Source: Luteococcus sanguinis (GTDB lineage: Bacteria; Actinomycetota; Actinomycetes; Propionibacteriales; Propionibacteriaceae). Taken from it: a stretch of DNA of 61,366 nt. The notes under the pieces were generated by a model, which worked only from the letters and a program-made list of their open reading frames with translations, did not search any database and had not been told where the DNA came from. The translations under genes were made by a program, and so were the position numbers. The DNA lies in assembly GCF_039527675.1 (NCBI RefSeq), contig NZ_BAAAKI010000008.1, forward strand, positions 1 through 61,366. The letters run 5' to 3'. This document shows positions 1 through 8,877 of this stretch, one piece after another (the stretch's first letter is position 1; the number at the start of each line of letters is the position of its first letter).

Positions 1-335
1 CACTACGACCCCGCTGCCGATCGCGTCATGACCCCTTCTTGACACAGAGGGGTGCCAGTTGAGTGCTTTCGTCTACAGGCGACCGAGGACGATTCGAAGA
101 GCCGCTGCCGGATCCTCGACTGTCGCGGTTGGCGGCAAAGTAGTTCCTTCGCGGCTGGTCTGGGCCGCCGGGCGTCGTTCTGAACAGGTGCTTCCTGGGA
201 CGCGCTGCTCGATGCGTTCGAGGGGCCAGTGCCTCCACGCGCCATTCGACTCGACCGGACATCGTGCACAGGGCAAGGCGACGTCAAACACACAGGTGGA
301 CCTCCGATGCCCACGCTGCGCCCGGCAGCGAGATT
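1..335. other. Left edge, no gene supported
   Basis: Several short frames are open here on both strands because of the high G+C content. None combines a ribosome binding site, a plausible amino-acid composition and a recognisable domain. The stretch lies downstream of the minus-strand gene that ends at 336. I see no clear terminator or repeat. Confidence 0.4.
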
Positions 336-626
336 TCATCCACCGAGGTGCGAGAGGGCTATCTCCACCGAAGCGAACCGGTCCCCGTCGGGAAACGAAA
401 CTGCCGCCCCCGGCCCGAGCTCGTCCTGCGCGGCCCGTAGCCTACGCATCAAGACGCCGTACTCTCGATGATCACCGCCAGCCGCGTCCAGTACCCGCTG
501 AAGGACACCTGCGTCGTCAGTCTCCAACGCGGCTTGGCCTGTCGTGATCAGGAATCGCCCTCGCCGCGAGAAGCGCCTCCACGAGGGTCGGTCGTCACTG
601 ACGGTCTCACTGAGTATCCACCCCAT
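336..626 (-). CDS. Small hypothetical protein, 96 aa
   Basis: I do not recognise this family. The start is set at the ATG at 626 because AGGAGGG lies about 7 nt upstream on the minus strand, which is a strong ribosome binding site; the frame stays open further upstream but has no better start. The product begins MGWILSETVSDD, is charged and soluble, and has no signal peptide or membrane segment. It follows a small membrane-protein gene after 28 nt in the same direction, so the two are probably co-transcribed. The function is unknown. Confidence 0.5.
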   Translation of the reverse strand: MGWILSETVSDDRPSWRRFSRRGRFLITTGQAALETDDAGVLQRVLDAAGGDHREYGVLMRRLRAAQDELGPGAAVSFPDGDRFASVEIALSHLGG

Positions 627-654
627 CGCGATCCCTCCTGCATGACCTCGAGGT

Positions 655-1008
655 TCACGCCCGGGGTCGAGCGTGATCCCCGTTCTCCTGGGCACGGCTC
701 CGGAAGTGCTGTTGCCACTGCTCATCTTCCATGCGGTCCGCCTGCGCTAGCTGGGCCTGCGCGACCGTCCCCGCCAACGGCAGGACAACCGGTACGAGCG
801 CCAACCAGGCACGCCCCGCGTCACAGAGCCACGCGCTGACAGTGATGGCCGGCACGTTCGACACGAGAAGCACCGCGATGGACGCCACCTCCAAACGTGC
901 GGAATACCAATGAAACCGCCAAGGACCGAACTTCACGCCTTGGTACAGCGAGGGAAGAGCAACCACGATCCAGCTGAGGTCAACCACCAGCGCCCCCTTC
1001 TGGTCCAC
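655..1008 (-). CDS. Small membrane protein, 117 aa
   Basis: The product has about three hydrophobic stretches, near residues 8-22, 40-60 and 66-85, and a charged C-terminal tail rich in Q, E and R. This suggests a small integral membrane protein of unknown function. The GTG start at 1008 is preceded by GGAAG at fair spacing. It lies just upstream of the 96-aa gene and downstream of a minus-strand acetyltransferase gene, so a loose three-gene unit is possible. No family was recognised. Confidence 0.45.
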   Translation of the reverse strand: MDQKGALVVDLSWIVVALPSLYQGVKFGPWRFHWYSARLEVASIAVLLVSNVPAITVSAWLCDAGRAWLALVPVVLPLAGTVAQAQLAQADRMEDEQWQQHFRSRAQENGDHARPRA

Positions 1009-1184
1009 TCGTCGCTTCCAAGTCTGCTCCCTTAAGCCAGGAGAGGCGCACCCAATGGGCTGTGTCTCGTCCCTTTGCAGGTGGGTACGGGCGACAAAAA
1101 TCGAGACGGAAGCTGCGGGAACTGGGCAGCGGGGTTCGCGCCCGTTGTCTCTCCGACAGCTCGGTCAGCGGCAGATGATCGCGG

Positions 1185-1769
1185 TCAGCTGGGGTCTGTG
1201 GAGAGCCGCGAGTGCATGACCAGTGATTGTGCCCGCCCTTGGACGCGCCACGCGTCGCGGAGGATTCCTTCAGCGATGAAGCCGGCCTTGCGGGCGACTC
1301 CTCTGGAGCCATGGTTGTCGGGTGAGCACCTAAGCTCGACGCGGTGGAGGCCCATCTCGTCGAACGCGAGGTCACACAGGGCTCGAACGGCCCTCGTGGT
1401 GATCCCTCGGCCTGCGTTGTCGTGGTCAATCCAGTACCCCACATCAGCGATGGACAGGACGAACCGAATGTCGAAGATGTGGGCAAAGCCGATCATGGCG
1501 CCGTCAAGCTCGATCGCGAAGGGGAGGCCCCATGGTCCGCGGTCGCCTGGTTCGAGTCGCGTGATCTCGGCTGTGGCTTCGGCAGGGCCGAACGGGGACC
1601 AGACCCAGTTGGCCCAGGCTCCGATCTCGGCCTGGTTGCGGTGGGCGAGTTCCGTAAAGCGGGTGCTGTGGTGTTGGCGCAAGGGGCGGAGGAACATTCC
1701 GTCGCCAAGGTCCCGCTCGTGCCAGAACGTGAGGACCTCATCGCGGGTGTGAGGGCGTCTGCTGTCCAT
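1185..1769 (-). CDS. GNAT N-acetyltransferase (RimJ/RimL-like)
   Basis: This is an acetyl-CoA-dependent N-acetyltransferase of the RimJ/RimL-like GNAT type. Visible family features are the early MFLRPLRQ strand, the beta4 strand GYWIDHDNAGRGI leading into the acetyl-CoA pyrophosphate loop, and a late HRVELRCSPDNHGSRGVARKAGF segment, where the N-x-x-S-x-x-V-x-x-K-x-G-F pattern is typical. The substrate cannot be told; relatives modify ribosomal protein N-termini, aminoglycosides or small metabolites. The start is uncertain: ATG at 1769 gives 194 aa, while ATG at 1697 gives a shorter protein beginning at MFLRPL. Neither has a good ribosome binding site. It is divergent from a second GNAT gene. 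Confidence 0.8.
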   Translation of the reverse strand: MDSRRPHTRDEVLTFWHERDLGDGMFLRPLRQHHSTRFTELAHRNQAEIGAWANWVWSPFGPAEATAEITRLEPGDRGPWGLPFAIELDGAMIGFAHIFDIRFVLSIADVGYWIDHDNAGRGITTRAVRALCDLAFDEMGLHRVELRCSPDNHGSRGVARKAGFIAEGILRDAWRVQGRAQSLVMHSRLSTDPS

Positions 1770-1922
1770 GGCGTCGAGTATGACCCATTCGTCACCACGT
1801 GGCAGGCACCCGCACCGGACGCGGCAAAAGTGCGCGCATCTGGTGCTGTCGTCAGCTAGCGTGTGCGGCATGTTCCGGGCATGAAGTTCCTCATCACCTG
1901 TCGCGACGACCTAGGAACCTCC

Positions 1923-2474
1923 ATGCCCGAAATCAGGAACTACGAAACCCCCGACGAGAAGAGCTGGCTACGCTGCCGCGTCCTGGCCTTCCTCGACACC
2001 TGCTACTACGACGACGTGTGGACCAAACGCCCCACCGACTCCCAGATCCAACTCGTCGCCGCCGAGGGCGCCGATGTGGTCGGCATCTTGGACGTCTGCA
2101 TCCAGGATGAACTCGCAACGATCGACACCGTCTGTGTCCATCCCAATCACCAACACCGAGGCATCGGCACGGCACTGCTGGCCGAAGGCATGCGCCGCCT
2201 GCCCGCCACTGTCACCACTCTGGACGCCTGGACCCGCGAGGATCCGGACACTCTGGCTTGGTACCGGAGCCGGGGATTCGGCGAGTCTGACCACTACCTC
2301 CACGTCTACAAGGGATGGAACGAGCCCGGTGGCGACGGCTGGTCCTCACCCGCTCCCTTGTCGGGACCCCTGTTGGCGTACTGCCAAGCCTCGTTGGAGC
2401 ATGAGGCTCAGCTGCGGGCCACCTACGAGCGCGTCTACGTCTGCCGGCGATTCAGTCAGCCGATCATGAGGTAG
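1923..2474 (+). CDS. GNAT N-acetyltransferase
   Basis: This is a second GNAT-fold acetyltransferase, about 183 aa, unrelated in detail to its divergent neighbour. The acetyl-CoA binding motif is visible as VHPNHQHRGIGTALLAEGMR (the R/Q-x-x-G-x-G/A signature), followed by DPDTLAWYRSRGFGESDHYL, the usual beta5/alpha4 region ending in a conserved Y and F. The ATG at 1923 is preferred because upstream in-frame starts overlap the divergent gene; AGGAA precedes it. The roughly 50 residues after the GNAT core show no recognised domain. The substrate is unknown. A strong hairpin follows the stop. Confidence 0.8.
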   Translation: MPEIRNYETPDEKSWLRCRVLAFLDTCYYDDVWTKRPTDSQIQLVAAEGADVVGILDVCIQDELATIDTVCVHPNHQHRGIGTALLAEGMRRLPATVTTLDAWTREDPDTLAWYRSRGFGESDHYLHVYKGWNEPGGDGWSSPAPLSGPLLAYCQASLEHEAQLRATYERVYVCRRFSQPIMR

Positions 2475-2485
2475 CCGAGGCGTTT

Positions 2486-2520
2486 CTGCCGCTGGCGGGT
2501 CCGTGACCCACCAGCGGCAG
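2486..2520 (+). terminator. Intrinsic terminator hairpin
   Basis: CTGCCGCTGG pairs with CCAGCGGCAG, and an inner GGGTC pairs with GACCC around a cgt loop, just 12 nt after the acetyltransferase stop. There is no strong T tract, as is common for actinobacterial terminators. Confidence 0.65.
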
Positions 2521-2585
2521 TAGCGTGCGTTCGGCCAGCCAAATTGACAGGCGCTCTGGGCAGCGCTGGCCCTAGCCTCAGGGGC

Positions 2586-3104
2586 ATGGGCGAGTACAAC
2601 CTTCTGGTCGAGGGCGTCTCAGGGACGGGAAAGACTTCGGTGTGCCACGAGCTGCGCCGCCGCGGCTACCAGGCGATCAATGGCGATACCGAACTCGCCT
2701 ACCAGGGTGACCCGAGCACCGGCTTGCCGTCCACCGAGCCCGCCTGCCACGAGCATCACCTGTGGTGTGAGGACCGGGTTTGGGCGATCGCTGGGCAGAC
2801 CGATCAGCGGTTCACCTTCTTCTGCGGCGGCTCGCGCAACTTCAAGCGTTTCCTGGACGTCTTCGATGAGGTGTTCGTCCTTGATGTCGACCGCGACAGC
2901 CTTCTCACTCGCCTGTCGCAACGTCCGAGTGACGAGTTCGGATCGCTGCCGGAAGAGAAGGCCTTCGTCCTGCGGCTGCATGAACTTGGCACGGATGTTC
3001 CCGCAAGTGGGGTGAGGGTTGATGCGACCCAGCCTTTGGGGATCGTGGTCGACCAGTTGCTGACTCGGGCGGAGGCAATCGCGGACGATCTAGCAAGTCG
3101 GTAG
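2586..3104 (+). CDS. P-loop nucleoside/nucleotide kinase-like protein
   Basis: A small soluble P-loop NTPase of about 172 aa. The Walker A motif GVSGTGKT is at residues 10-17 immediately after the N-terminal beta strand, which is the layout of adenylate/shikimate/gluconate-kinase-like phosphotransferases. A later EVFVLDVDRDSLLTRL segment fits the second core strand. The substrate is not identifiable. The ATG at 2586 is chosen because the P-loop then sits at its normal depth. A TAGCCT box lies 7 nt upstream at 2573-2578, suggesting a leaderless transcript. Confidence 0.6.
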   Translation: MGEYNLLVEGVSGTGKTSVCHELRRRGYQAINGDTELAYQGDPSTGLPSTEPACHEHHLWCEDRVWAIAGQTDQRFTFFCGGSRNFKRFLDVFDEVFVLDVDRDSLLTRLSQRPSDEFGSLPEEKAFVLRLHELGTDVPASGVRVDATQPLGIVVDQLLTRAEAIADDLASR

Positions 3105-3365
3105 TCCTCAGGGCTTCCAATCGCGGCAGTAGCGGAAGTCCACAATGCGACGATTGCGCAAGGAACTCGACCATCCTCCGTGGGTACAGGCCGAGCGACG
3201 CGGCAACCATTGCCGAGATCTTCCAAGCAGCCAACGGGCCACGGCGGCCTGGCGCCACGACCAGGACCAGACCGAGCGCCCACGACATGTCGCCGGCGGA
3301 GGCCATTGCCAGGACGCAGCACGCCCCGGTCCGCGTTCCCAAACGGCAAGAAATTCGCGCTCCAT

Positions 3366-5003
3366 CTAGTCAGCAGTTGGGGCGGCGTAAGTGTCGGTGC
3401 TGGCGGTGATGTCCGCGAGCATGGTCGGCAGGTCGAGGATCGCGCGACGGATAGCGCGATAGTCATCGTCCGGCACCACGATGTCACCCACGACGGCCGA
3501 GAACTCGTCGTCGTCGTCCCCTCCTAGCAGGCTCTGCGGGGCGGCGTTCGTGCCAAGCAGGTGAACGTAGCAGCCGTAGTCGATCTGGAGGACGTCGTAC
3601 CGCTCGCCGGGATTGTCCTTGCCGGACCACCCGCGCTTGATGATGTGCAGGATGCGGTCGTCCACGAGTTGTTGAATGAGGGGGTCCTGTGTCTGATCCT
3701 GCTTGATCAGGAACGCCCGCGCCTTGCGGCCGGAGATCACGTCGCTCAGGATGCGGTCGAGCAGAGCGCGCGCGACAGGGACGCCGTTGAGCTGTGCTGC
3801 CTTGGTCGTGGTGTACAGCTGGGAAGAGGCCTCGCGGACGTGGGTCACGGAAATTTTGGACCCGCCCGCGCGAAGTCCGGCACGGCCGACGATGCTGAGC
3901 GCATCCCGGGGCACGCCCTCGGCCGCGCGGATGACCTCCTGCAACGAGGTGACCTGGGTGAACAGTGAGCTGATCAGGTCGTCCTCGGACTGGGGCGGCT
4001 CCTCGCCCATGCCGACTACAGCAGTCGAGATGTGACGGAACAGCAAGGCCCGAAAGAACGACAGGGATCGCTGCACCTGCTCCTCGCGGCTGCGGGCGGG
4101 GAACACCACGAACTCATCGAGGTCCAGCAGCGGGAACAGGTCCGCACCGATCTCCGCACCGATGTAGTTGCCGCGCTCACCCGCGATGCGCCACTCCGAG
4201 CGGTGCGGAATGGCGGCGATGCGCACGGACACCTTGGGGATGCCGAAGAACAACCGCCGGAGCATCTCGGCGAGGTACGGCTGGAGGTCGATGGGAATGC
4301 CGCTCCACTCGTCAATGAGCAGCCAGAACCGCTGGGCGTCATCTGCCTCGATGGCCCGGCGTATCGACTGCGTGACGCCGCCGAAGTGGATGCGGTGCCG
4401 GATCACGCCCGTCTGCCGGGTCCGTACGCCGTCTTCGCGGGCGGTCTCGCGCGTCGAGCGCGCGCCGAGTTTCAGCGACGGCAGCCCTCGGGAAGTCAAT
4501 CCAACCCCGGCATCGGCTTGCGATCCCTGCGCCGACCGATCGGTTCGAGCGTCCTCTTGCTCGGTCTCTTGGGCGACCAGCACCTCCTGGAAGTGGTCGA
4601 GCATCTGGTCGAGCACGTCGATCTGCACCTTGACGTCGCCCGCGAACGCGGCTTCGAGCAGTTGGGTGTGGACGATGCTCAGCACATCGACCACGAGACG
4701 AGTCGCCCGTTCGCTGGTACTGAGGTTGGGGTCGGCGTAGCGGCCCTCGGTGGAGCCGACGTCCTGCTCCATATCGATGTAGACGACCCGGTTACCCTTC
4801 TCCCGCTCGGTCTGCGCCACGTACTTCAACGCGTGGGTTTTGCCGGTGCCCCGGCGACCGAAGACGATGCCGTTGTCCCTCGTTCCTAGGGCTGCGGTCA
4901 GCGATTCGACGTTGACGTACGTCGCGAGCACGTCCTCCTCGCTGACCCGCTCGGCGCGCTTCTCGACCTCTTGCAGCGCGCTCAGCAGGATCTTGGTGTC
5001 CAC
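3366..5003 (-). CDS. Stand-alone AAA-type ATPase, about 545 aa
   Basis: An ATP-binding protein with Walker A FGRRGTGKT (residues 48-56) and Walker B FWLLIDEW (about 223-230). The N-terminus resembles ORC/Cdc6-like or STAND-type ATP-binding proteins, with a helix before the P-loop and a VVYIDMEQD strand after it. The C-terminal half has no recognised effector domain and ends in an acidic DDDDE stretch and a TAD tail. The GTG at 5003 is the start: AGGGGAG lies about 7 nt upstream, whereas upstream codons encode an Arg/Pro-rich stretch unlike protein. It is a single gene, divergent from the metallo-hydrolase, with no obvious partner. A defence role is possible but not shown. Confidence 0.7.
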   Translation of the reverse strand: MDTKILLSALQEVEKRAERVSEEDVLATYVNVESLTAALGTRDNGIVFGRRGTGKTHALKYVAQTEREKGNRVVYIDMEQDVGSTEGRYADPNLSTSERATRLVVDVLSIVHTQLLEAAFAGDVKVQIDVLDQMLDHFQEVLVAQETEQEDARTDRSAQGSQADAGVGLTSRGLPSLKLGARSTRETAREDGVRTRQTGVIRHRIHFGGVTQSIRRAIEADDAQRFWLLIDEWSGIPIDLQPYLAEMLRRLFFGIPKVSVRIAAIPHRSEWRIAGERGNYIGAEIGADLFPLLDLDEFVVFPARSREEQVQRSLSFFRALLFRHISTAVVGMGEEPPQSEDDLISSLFTQVTSLQEVIRAAEGVPRDALSIVGRAGLRAGGSKISVTHVREASSQLYTTTKAAQLNGVPVARALLDRILSDVISGRKARAFLIKQDQTQDPLIQQLVDDRILHIIKRGWSGKDNPGERYDVLQIDYGCYVHLLGTNAAPQSLLGGDDDDEFSAVVGDIVVPDDDYRAIRRAILDLPTMLADITASTDTYAAPTAD

Positions 5004-5364
5004 GGTGCACTCCCCTTCCCGACGGTCCCGGGTTCGGCTGCCCCGTGCATCGAATCTTGCCACGCCTGGCCGACCGTGTCGGGGAGTGCAGCCGGCCGCA
5101 TCCCAACGTTTGCGCGGGTTGGAGGTGCTGCCGGGTCTGCGCAGGCGCATGGCCGCTCGTCCTGATCTCGGCGGAAGAGGATGCTCACGCACACCGCGCA
5201 GCGCCGAGCCCGGGCGTTCCCGGCTCTCAGGTCGTTCCTATGCTGCATATCGGGGCCCGCGTGCAACCTTCGCTGCATCTCGACACTCCCACGGAGGCTT
5301 TCGGTTGGGTGAACTCTCGTCCGATTCCTGACCACTGGCCCCCGAACACCAGCAGAGTGGAGCC
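5004..5364. other. Divergent intergenic region
   Basis: These 360 bp separate the minus-strand ATPase from the plus-strand metallo-hydrolase and must hold both promoters. Short open frames are present but none has a ribosome binding site or protein-like composition. I found no riboswitch, tRNA or repeat. TATGCT near 5239 is a possible -10 box, but no matching -35 is evident. Confidence 0.35.
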
Positions 5365-7215
5365 ATGGCACAGATGACACTGACGTTCCTGGGCGCAGCC
5401 GGCACCGTCACCGGCTCCAAGCACCTCGTCACGATCGGCGAGCGCCACGTACTGGTCGACGCCGGCCTCTACCAGGGGGAGAAGGTGTGGCGGGAGATGA
5501 ACTGGAAGAAGTTCCCGGTCGATCCCGGCTCGATCAGCGACCTCATCCTCACCCACGCCCACCTAGACCACGTCGGCTACCTTCCCGCGCTCGTCAAGAA
5601 CGGTTTCACCGGCACGATCTGGTGTGCTCCGGACACCATCGAGCTGGCCGAGATCGTCCTGATGGACTCCGCCCACCTGCAGGAGATGGACGCGAAGGAC
5701 GCCGCCGAGGGTGGTTGGTCGAAGCACAAACCGCCGCTGCCGCTGTACACCCAGGACGACGTCCGGGAGACGATGCGCCTGTTCCGCCCGATCGAGTTCG
5801 ACACCGACGTCGACCTGCGCGAGGGACTGCAGATCCGGCTGACCCGTGCCGGGCACATCCTCGGCTCGGCGTGCGTGAACATGACCCACGACGGGCGCTC
5901 GATCCTGTTCTCCGGCGACCTCGGACGCCATGACCACCCGGTCCTCAAGCCGCGCGGCATCCCTCAGGGCGCCGACCACGTCCTGATGGAGTCGACCTAC
6001 GGCGACCGCGAGCATCCCGAGCCCGAGGGCTTGCCGCACGAACTGTTCGCCGAGACGATCCGCAAGACCGTCGCCCGGGGTGGGTCGGTGCTCGTCCCCG
6101 CCTTTGCCGTCGACCGCACCGAGGCCGTGCTCAAGGTCGTCACCGAACTGCGCAAGGCCGGACGGATCCCCGAGGTTCCCGTCTTCGTGAACTCGCCGAT
6201 GGCGCTCGCGGCGCTCAAGGTCTACCGGAACTCCGACGAGCTGCGACCCGACATCCACGTCGACGACTTCACCGACCTCAAGGGCCTTCGCGAGGTGAAG
6301 TCAGCCGAGGAGTCCAAGGCACTCAACAACCCGAAGTTCCCCTGCATCATCATCAGTTCGTCCGGCATGGCGACCGGTGGACGCGTGGTGCACCACCTCG
6401 AGCACATGCTCCCCGACCAGCGGCACTCGGTCGTGCTGACCGGCTACCAGGGCGTCGGGACGCGCGGAAGGGTGCTGCTGGACGGCGCGAAGGAACTCAA
6501 GATGCACGGACGCTATGTGCCCGTCCGCGCGGAAATCGTGCAAGACAAGGAGTTCAGCGTCCACGCCGACTGCTCCGACCTGCTCGACTGGCTGCGCGAC
6601 CTGCCCCGCAAACCTAGGACCGTCTACCTCGTGCACGGCGAACCCGACTCGGCCGCCGCGCTCAAGGAGCGCATCGTCACCGAGTTCGGCATCACCTGCG
6701 TGGTGCCCAGCTACGGCGAGGTGGTCAGCGTCGAGGTCGGGCCGGCGCAGCAGGGTCCGGAGATCGAGTCCCCCGAGCTCGTCGGAGCGCCGCCGCACAT
6801 CCCGATTCCCATGCCTGCCACGGGTTCCGTGCCAGCGGGGACGGGTGCCGGGCTCACCACCCTGCAGCTCGCGAACCGGCTGGCGCGAGCGCTGGAGTCG
6901 GGCGATGGGGCAGCCCTGGGCGGTCTGGTCGCGGGCCCGGTGACCTCCGGTGGGCTGCCCGTCGACGCCGGCGCCTGGGCGGCCGGTCTGCGCGGCTTCG
7001 AGCTGGTCGACCTGGTCGACGCCGGACGTCGCGCCGTCGCCCGCGGTGTGGCAGGTGGACGAGAGGTTGTCCTCTTCCTGTCCCTGGACGGTGGCCGGAT
7101 CACGGGCGTGGACGAGGTGTCCGGGGGCGAGTCCGCCACCGCGTCGACACCGGCCCAGCCCGTGGAGCCATCCGCGGGCCGGACCCCCCGTCCGTCCGAG
7201 GCCAGCGACGCCTAG
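5365..7215 (+). CDS. Beta-CASP metallo-beta-lactamase-fold RNA hydrolase
   Basis: A zinc-dependent MBL-fold hydrolase of the beta-CASP/CPSF73-like RNA-processing group. THAHLDHVG at residues 63-71 is the signature metal motif. GHILGSACV, ILFSGDLGR, the beta-CASP stretch VPAFAVDRTEAVL and the C-terminal SVHADCSDLLDWL with VYLVHGE are all where the family has them. It probably cleaves RNA in the cytoplasm. After about residue 460 comes a 150-residue extension rich in G, A and V, with a charged end, that ordinary family members of about 450-470 aa lack; it may bind a partner. GGAG lies close before the ATG. The APC permease follows after 48 nt. Confidence 0.88.
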   Translation: MAQMTLTFLGAAGTVTGSKHLVTIGERHVLVDAGLYQGEKVWREMNWKKFPVDPGSISDLILTHAHLDHVGYLPALVKNGFTGTIWCAPDTIELAEIVLMDSAHLQEMDAKDAAEGGWSKHKPPLPLYTQDDVRETMRLFRPIEFDTDVDLREGLQIRLTRAGHILGSACVNMTHDGRSILFSGDLGRHDHPVLKPRGIPQGADHVLMESTYGDREHPEPEGLPHELFAETIRKTVARGGSVLVPAFAVDRTEAVLKVVTELRKAGRIPEVPVFVNSPMALAALKVYRNSDELRPDIHVDDFTDLKGLREVKSAEESKALNNPKFPCIIISSSGMATGGRVVHHLEHMLPDQRHSVVLTGYQGVGTRGRVLLDGAKELKMHGRYVPVRAEIVQDKEFSVHADCSDLLDWLRDLPRKPRTVYLVHGEPDSAAALKERIVTEFGITCVVPSYGEVVSVEVGPAQQGPEIESPELVGAPPHIPIPMPATGSVPAGTGAGLTTLQLANRLARALESGDGAALGGLVAGPVTSGGLPVDAGAWAAGLRGFELVDLVDAGRRAVARGVAGGREVVLFLSLDGGRITGVDEVSGGESATASTPAQPVEPSAGRTPRPSEASDA

Positions 7216-7263
7216 ATTTTGGAGCTGGCCGTCCCCTCCGGTGGGGCGCCGGAAAGACGGCAG

Positions 7264-8805
7264 ATGAGCAGCCCCGCCCTCGACAAGGCAGCGCCCAACA
7301 CGACAGGCTCCGACAGGACGCTGGACAACCAGACGCCCACCGCGCTCGCGCAACAGCAGACCAGTCTGCTGCGCAAGACCCTGGGACGCTTCGACATCAT
7401 CTTCCTGCTTGTCGCTGCGGTGATCGGGCTGGAGAACCTTGGGCAGGTCTCGACCTACGGCGCCGAGGCCTTCACCTGGACCCTCGTGCTGGCCGTCACC
7501 TTCCTGATCCCCTACGGCCTGATCTTCGCCGAGACCGGCTCCGCCTTCGCCGAGGAGGGCGGCGCCTACACCTGGGTGCGCGACGCCTTCGGACGTCCGT
7601 GGGCCGCGATCGCGTCCCTGCTCACCTGGGTGACACAGCCGGTCTGGGTCGGCGGGACGATGAGCTTCCTGGCCACCGAGACCTGGAACCACGCCGGGCT
7701 CGGGCAGATCTCCGCCGGAAGCGCCACTGACTACGCCTTCAAGCTGGGCTTCACCTGGCTGACGGTGCTGGCCGCGATCATCAGCCTGCACTACGGCAAG
7801 TGGCTGCCGACAGTGGGCGCGATCCTCAAGGTGCTGATCCTGGTCCTGTTCGTCGGCTCGGCGATCGCCTATGTGGTGAACAACGGCATGGCGCCCATGT
7901 CGGCCGGCGACTTCAGCCCGACCCTGATGGGCTTCCTCGGCGCGACGCCCGTGCTGCTGTTCGCCTTCCTCGGTTTCGACTCCGGCAGTTCCGCGGCGGC
8001 CGAGATGAAAAATCCCTTGCGCGATGTGCCGGTCGGCGTGCTGCGCTCCACCGCGATCGCCGCCGCCTGCTACATCCTGCCGATCGCGGCGATCCTGGCC
8101 GTCGTCCCCAAGGACCAACTGTCGGGAGTGGGCGGCTTCCTCGACGCCACCAAGATCGTCTTCGGCGTCTTCGGCGGCGCGGCCGACTCCGTGATGCGCG
8201 TCGTCTCCCTGCTGCTGGTGCTCACCTTCGTCGCCCAGGGCGCGGCCTGGATGATGGTCTCCGACCGGATGCAGGCGATGGCCGCCGCCGACGGCGCCTT
8301 CTACGGCGGCTTCTTCGGACACTTCAACCGCCGCCTCGGCACGCCCGTCCGGATGAACCTGCTCTCGGGCGTGGTCGGGACGGTCTTCCTGCTGGCCGCG
8401 ATGCAGGTGGACGGTTCTGCTGCCTCGGTCTTCGAGGTGGTGCTGATCATCTCGATCACCACCTACCTGCTGGCCTACCTGCTCGTCTTCCCGGCGGCGA
8501 TCCGGCTGCGCACCGTCCGTCCGGACGTCCCACGCCCCTTCCGCGTGCCCGTCGGCAATGCCGGCTGGTTGGCGATGGGCGTGGTCACCTTCGCCTGGAT
8601 CGCGCTGGGCTCGTGGGTCGCCGTCTTCCCCGGCACCCTGGAACCGCTGTTCGGCGTCGACTACGACTTCGTGGACGCGTGGGGCGTCAGCCGCACCCAG
8701 TTCGAGGTCTTCACGCTCGGGACGCTGGCCGTGCTCGGCGTGATCGGACTGCTCGGCTACTGGCTCGCGAAGCCGGTGCGCGAGCAGATCGGCACGGCGC
8801 CGTAG
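7264..8805 (+). CDS. APC-family amino acid permease
   Basis: An integral membrane transporter of the amino acid-polyamine-organocation superfamily, about 513 aa with 12 predicted hydrophobic segments. The first helix region GRFDIIFLLVAAVIGLENLGQV carries the unwound motif typical of the fold, and ETGSAFAEEGGAYTWVRDAFG matches the family's second helix and loop. The substrate is not evident; glutamate/GABA or other amino acids are possible. The ATG at 7264 is preferred over one 45 nt earlier because GGAAAG lies just upstream and the N-terminus is then a normal hydrophilic tail. It sits 48 nt after the metallo-hydrolase gene and may be co-transcribed. Confidence 0.85.
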   Translation: MSSPALDKAAPNTTGSDRTLDNQTPTALAQQQTSLLRKTLGRFDIIFLLVAAVIGLENLGQVSTYGAEAFTWTLVLAVTFLIPYGLIFAETGSAFAEEGGAYTWVRDAFGRPWAAIASLLTWVTQPVWVGGTMSFLATETWNHAGLGQISAGSATDYAFKLGFTWLTVLAAIISLHYGKWLPTVGAILKVLILVLFVGSAIAYVVNNGMAPMSAGDFSPTLMGFLGATPVLLFAFLGFDSGSSAAAEMKNPLRDVPVGVLRSTAIAAACYILPIAAILAVVPKDQLSGVGGFLDATKIVFGVFGGAADSVMRVVSLLLVLTFVAQGAAWMMVSDRMQAMAAADGAFYGGFFGHFNRRLGTPVRMNLLSGVVGTVFLLAAMQVDGSAASVFEVVLIISITTYLLAYLLVFPAAIRLRTVRPDVPRPFRVPVGNAGWLAMGVVTFAWIALGSWVAVFPGTLEPLFGVDYDFVDAWGVSRTQFEVFTLGTLAVLGVIGLLGYWLAKPVREQIGTAP

Positions 8806-8877
8806 CCGCCCACCGCTGGCCGTCGTGCCGTGGCGCCATTCAGCTGGCTCTTGGCTGGGTCGGAGAGAATGTTCGTC

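Noticed and set aside
3105..3365. A minus-strand membrane-protein-like frame downstream of the small kinase
   Set aside because: Trp/Arg-rich in one frame and hydrophobic in another, without a ribosome binding site or family. I see no convincing gene in these 260 bp.
3366..5003. Archaeal-type Orc1/Cdc6 replication initiator
   Set aside because: Only the Walker motifs are similar; the winged-helix end and sensor motifs of that family are not apparent.
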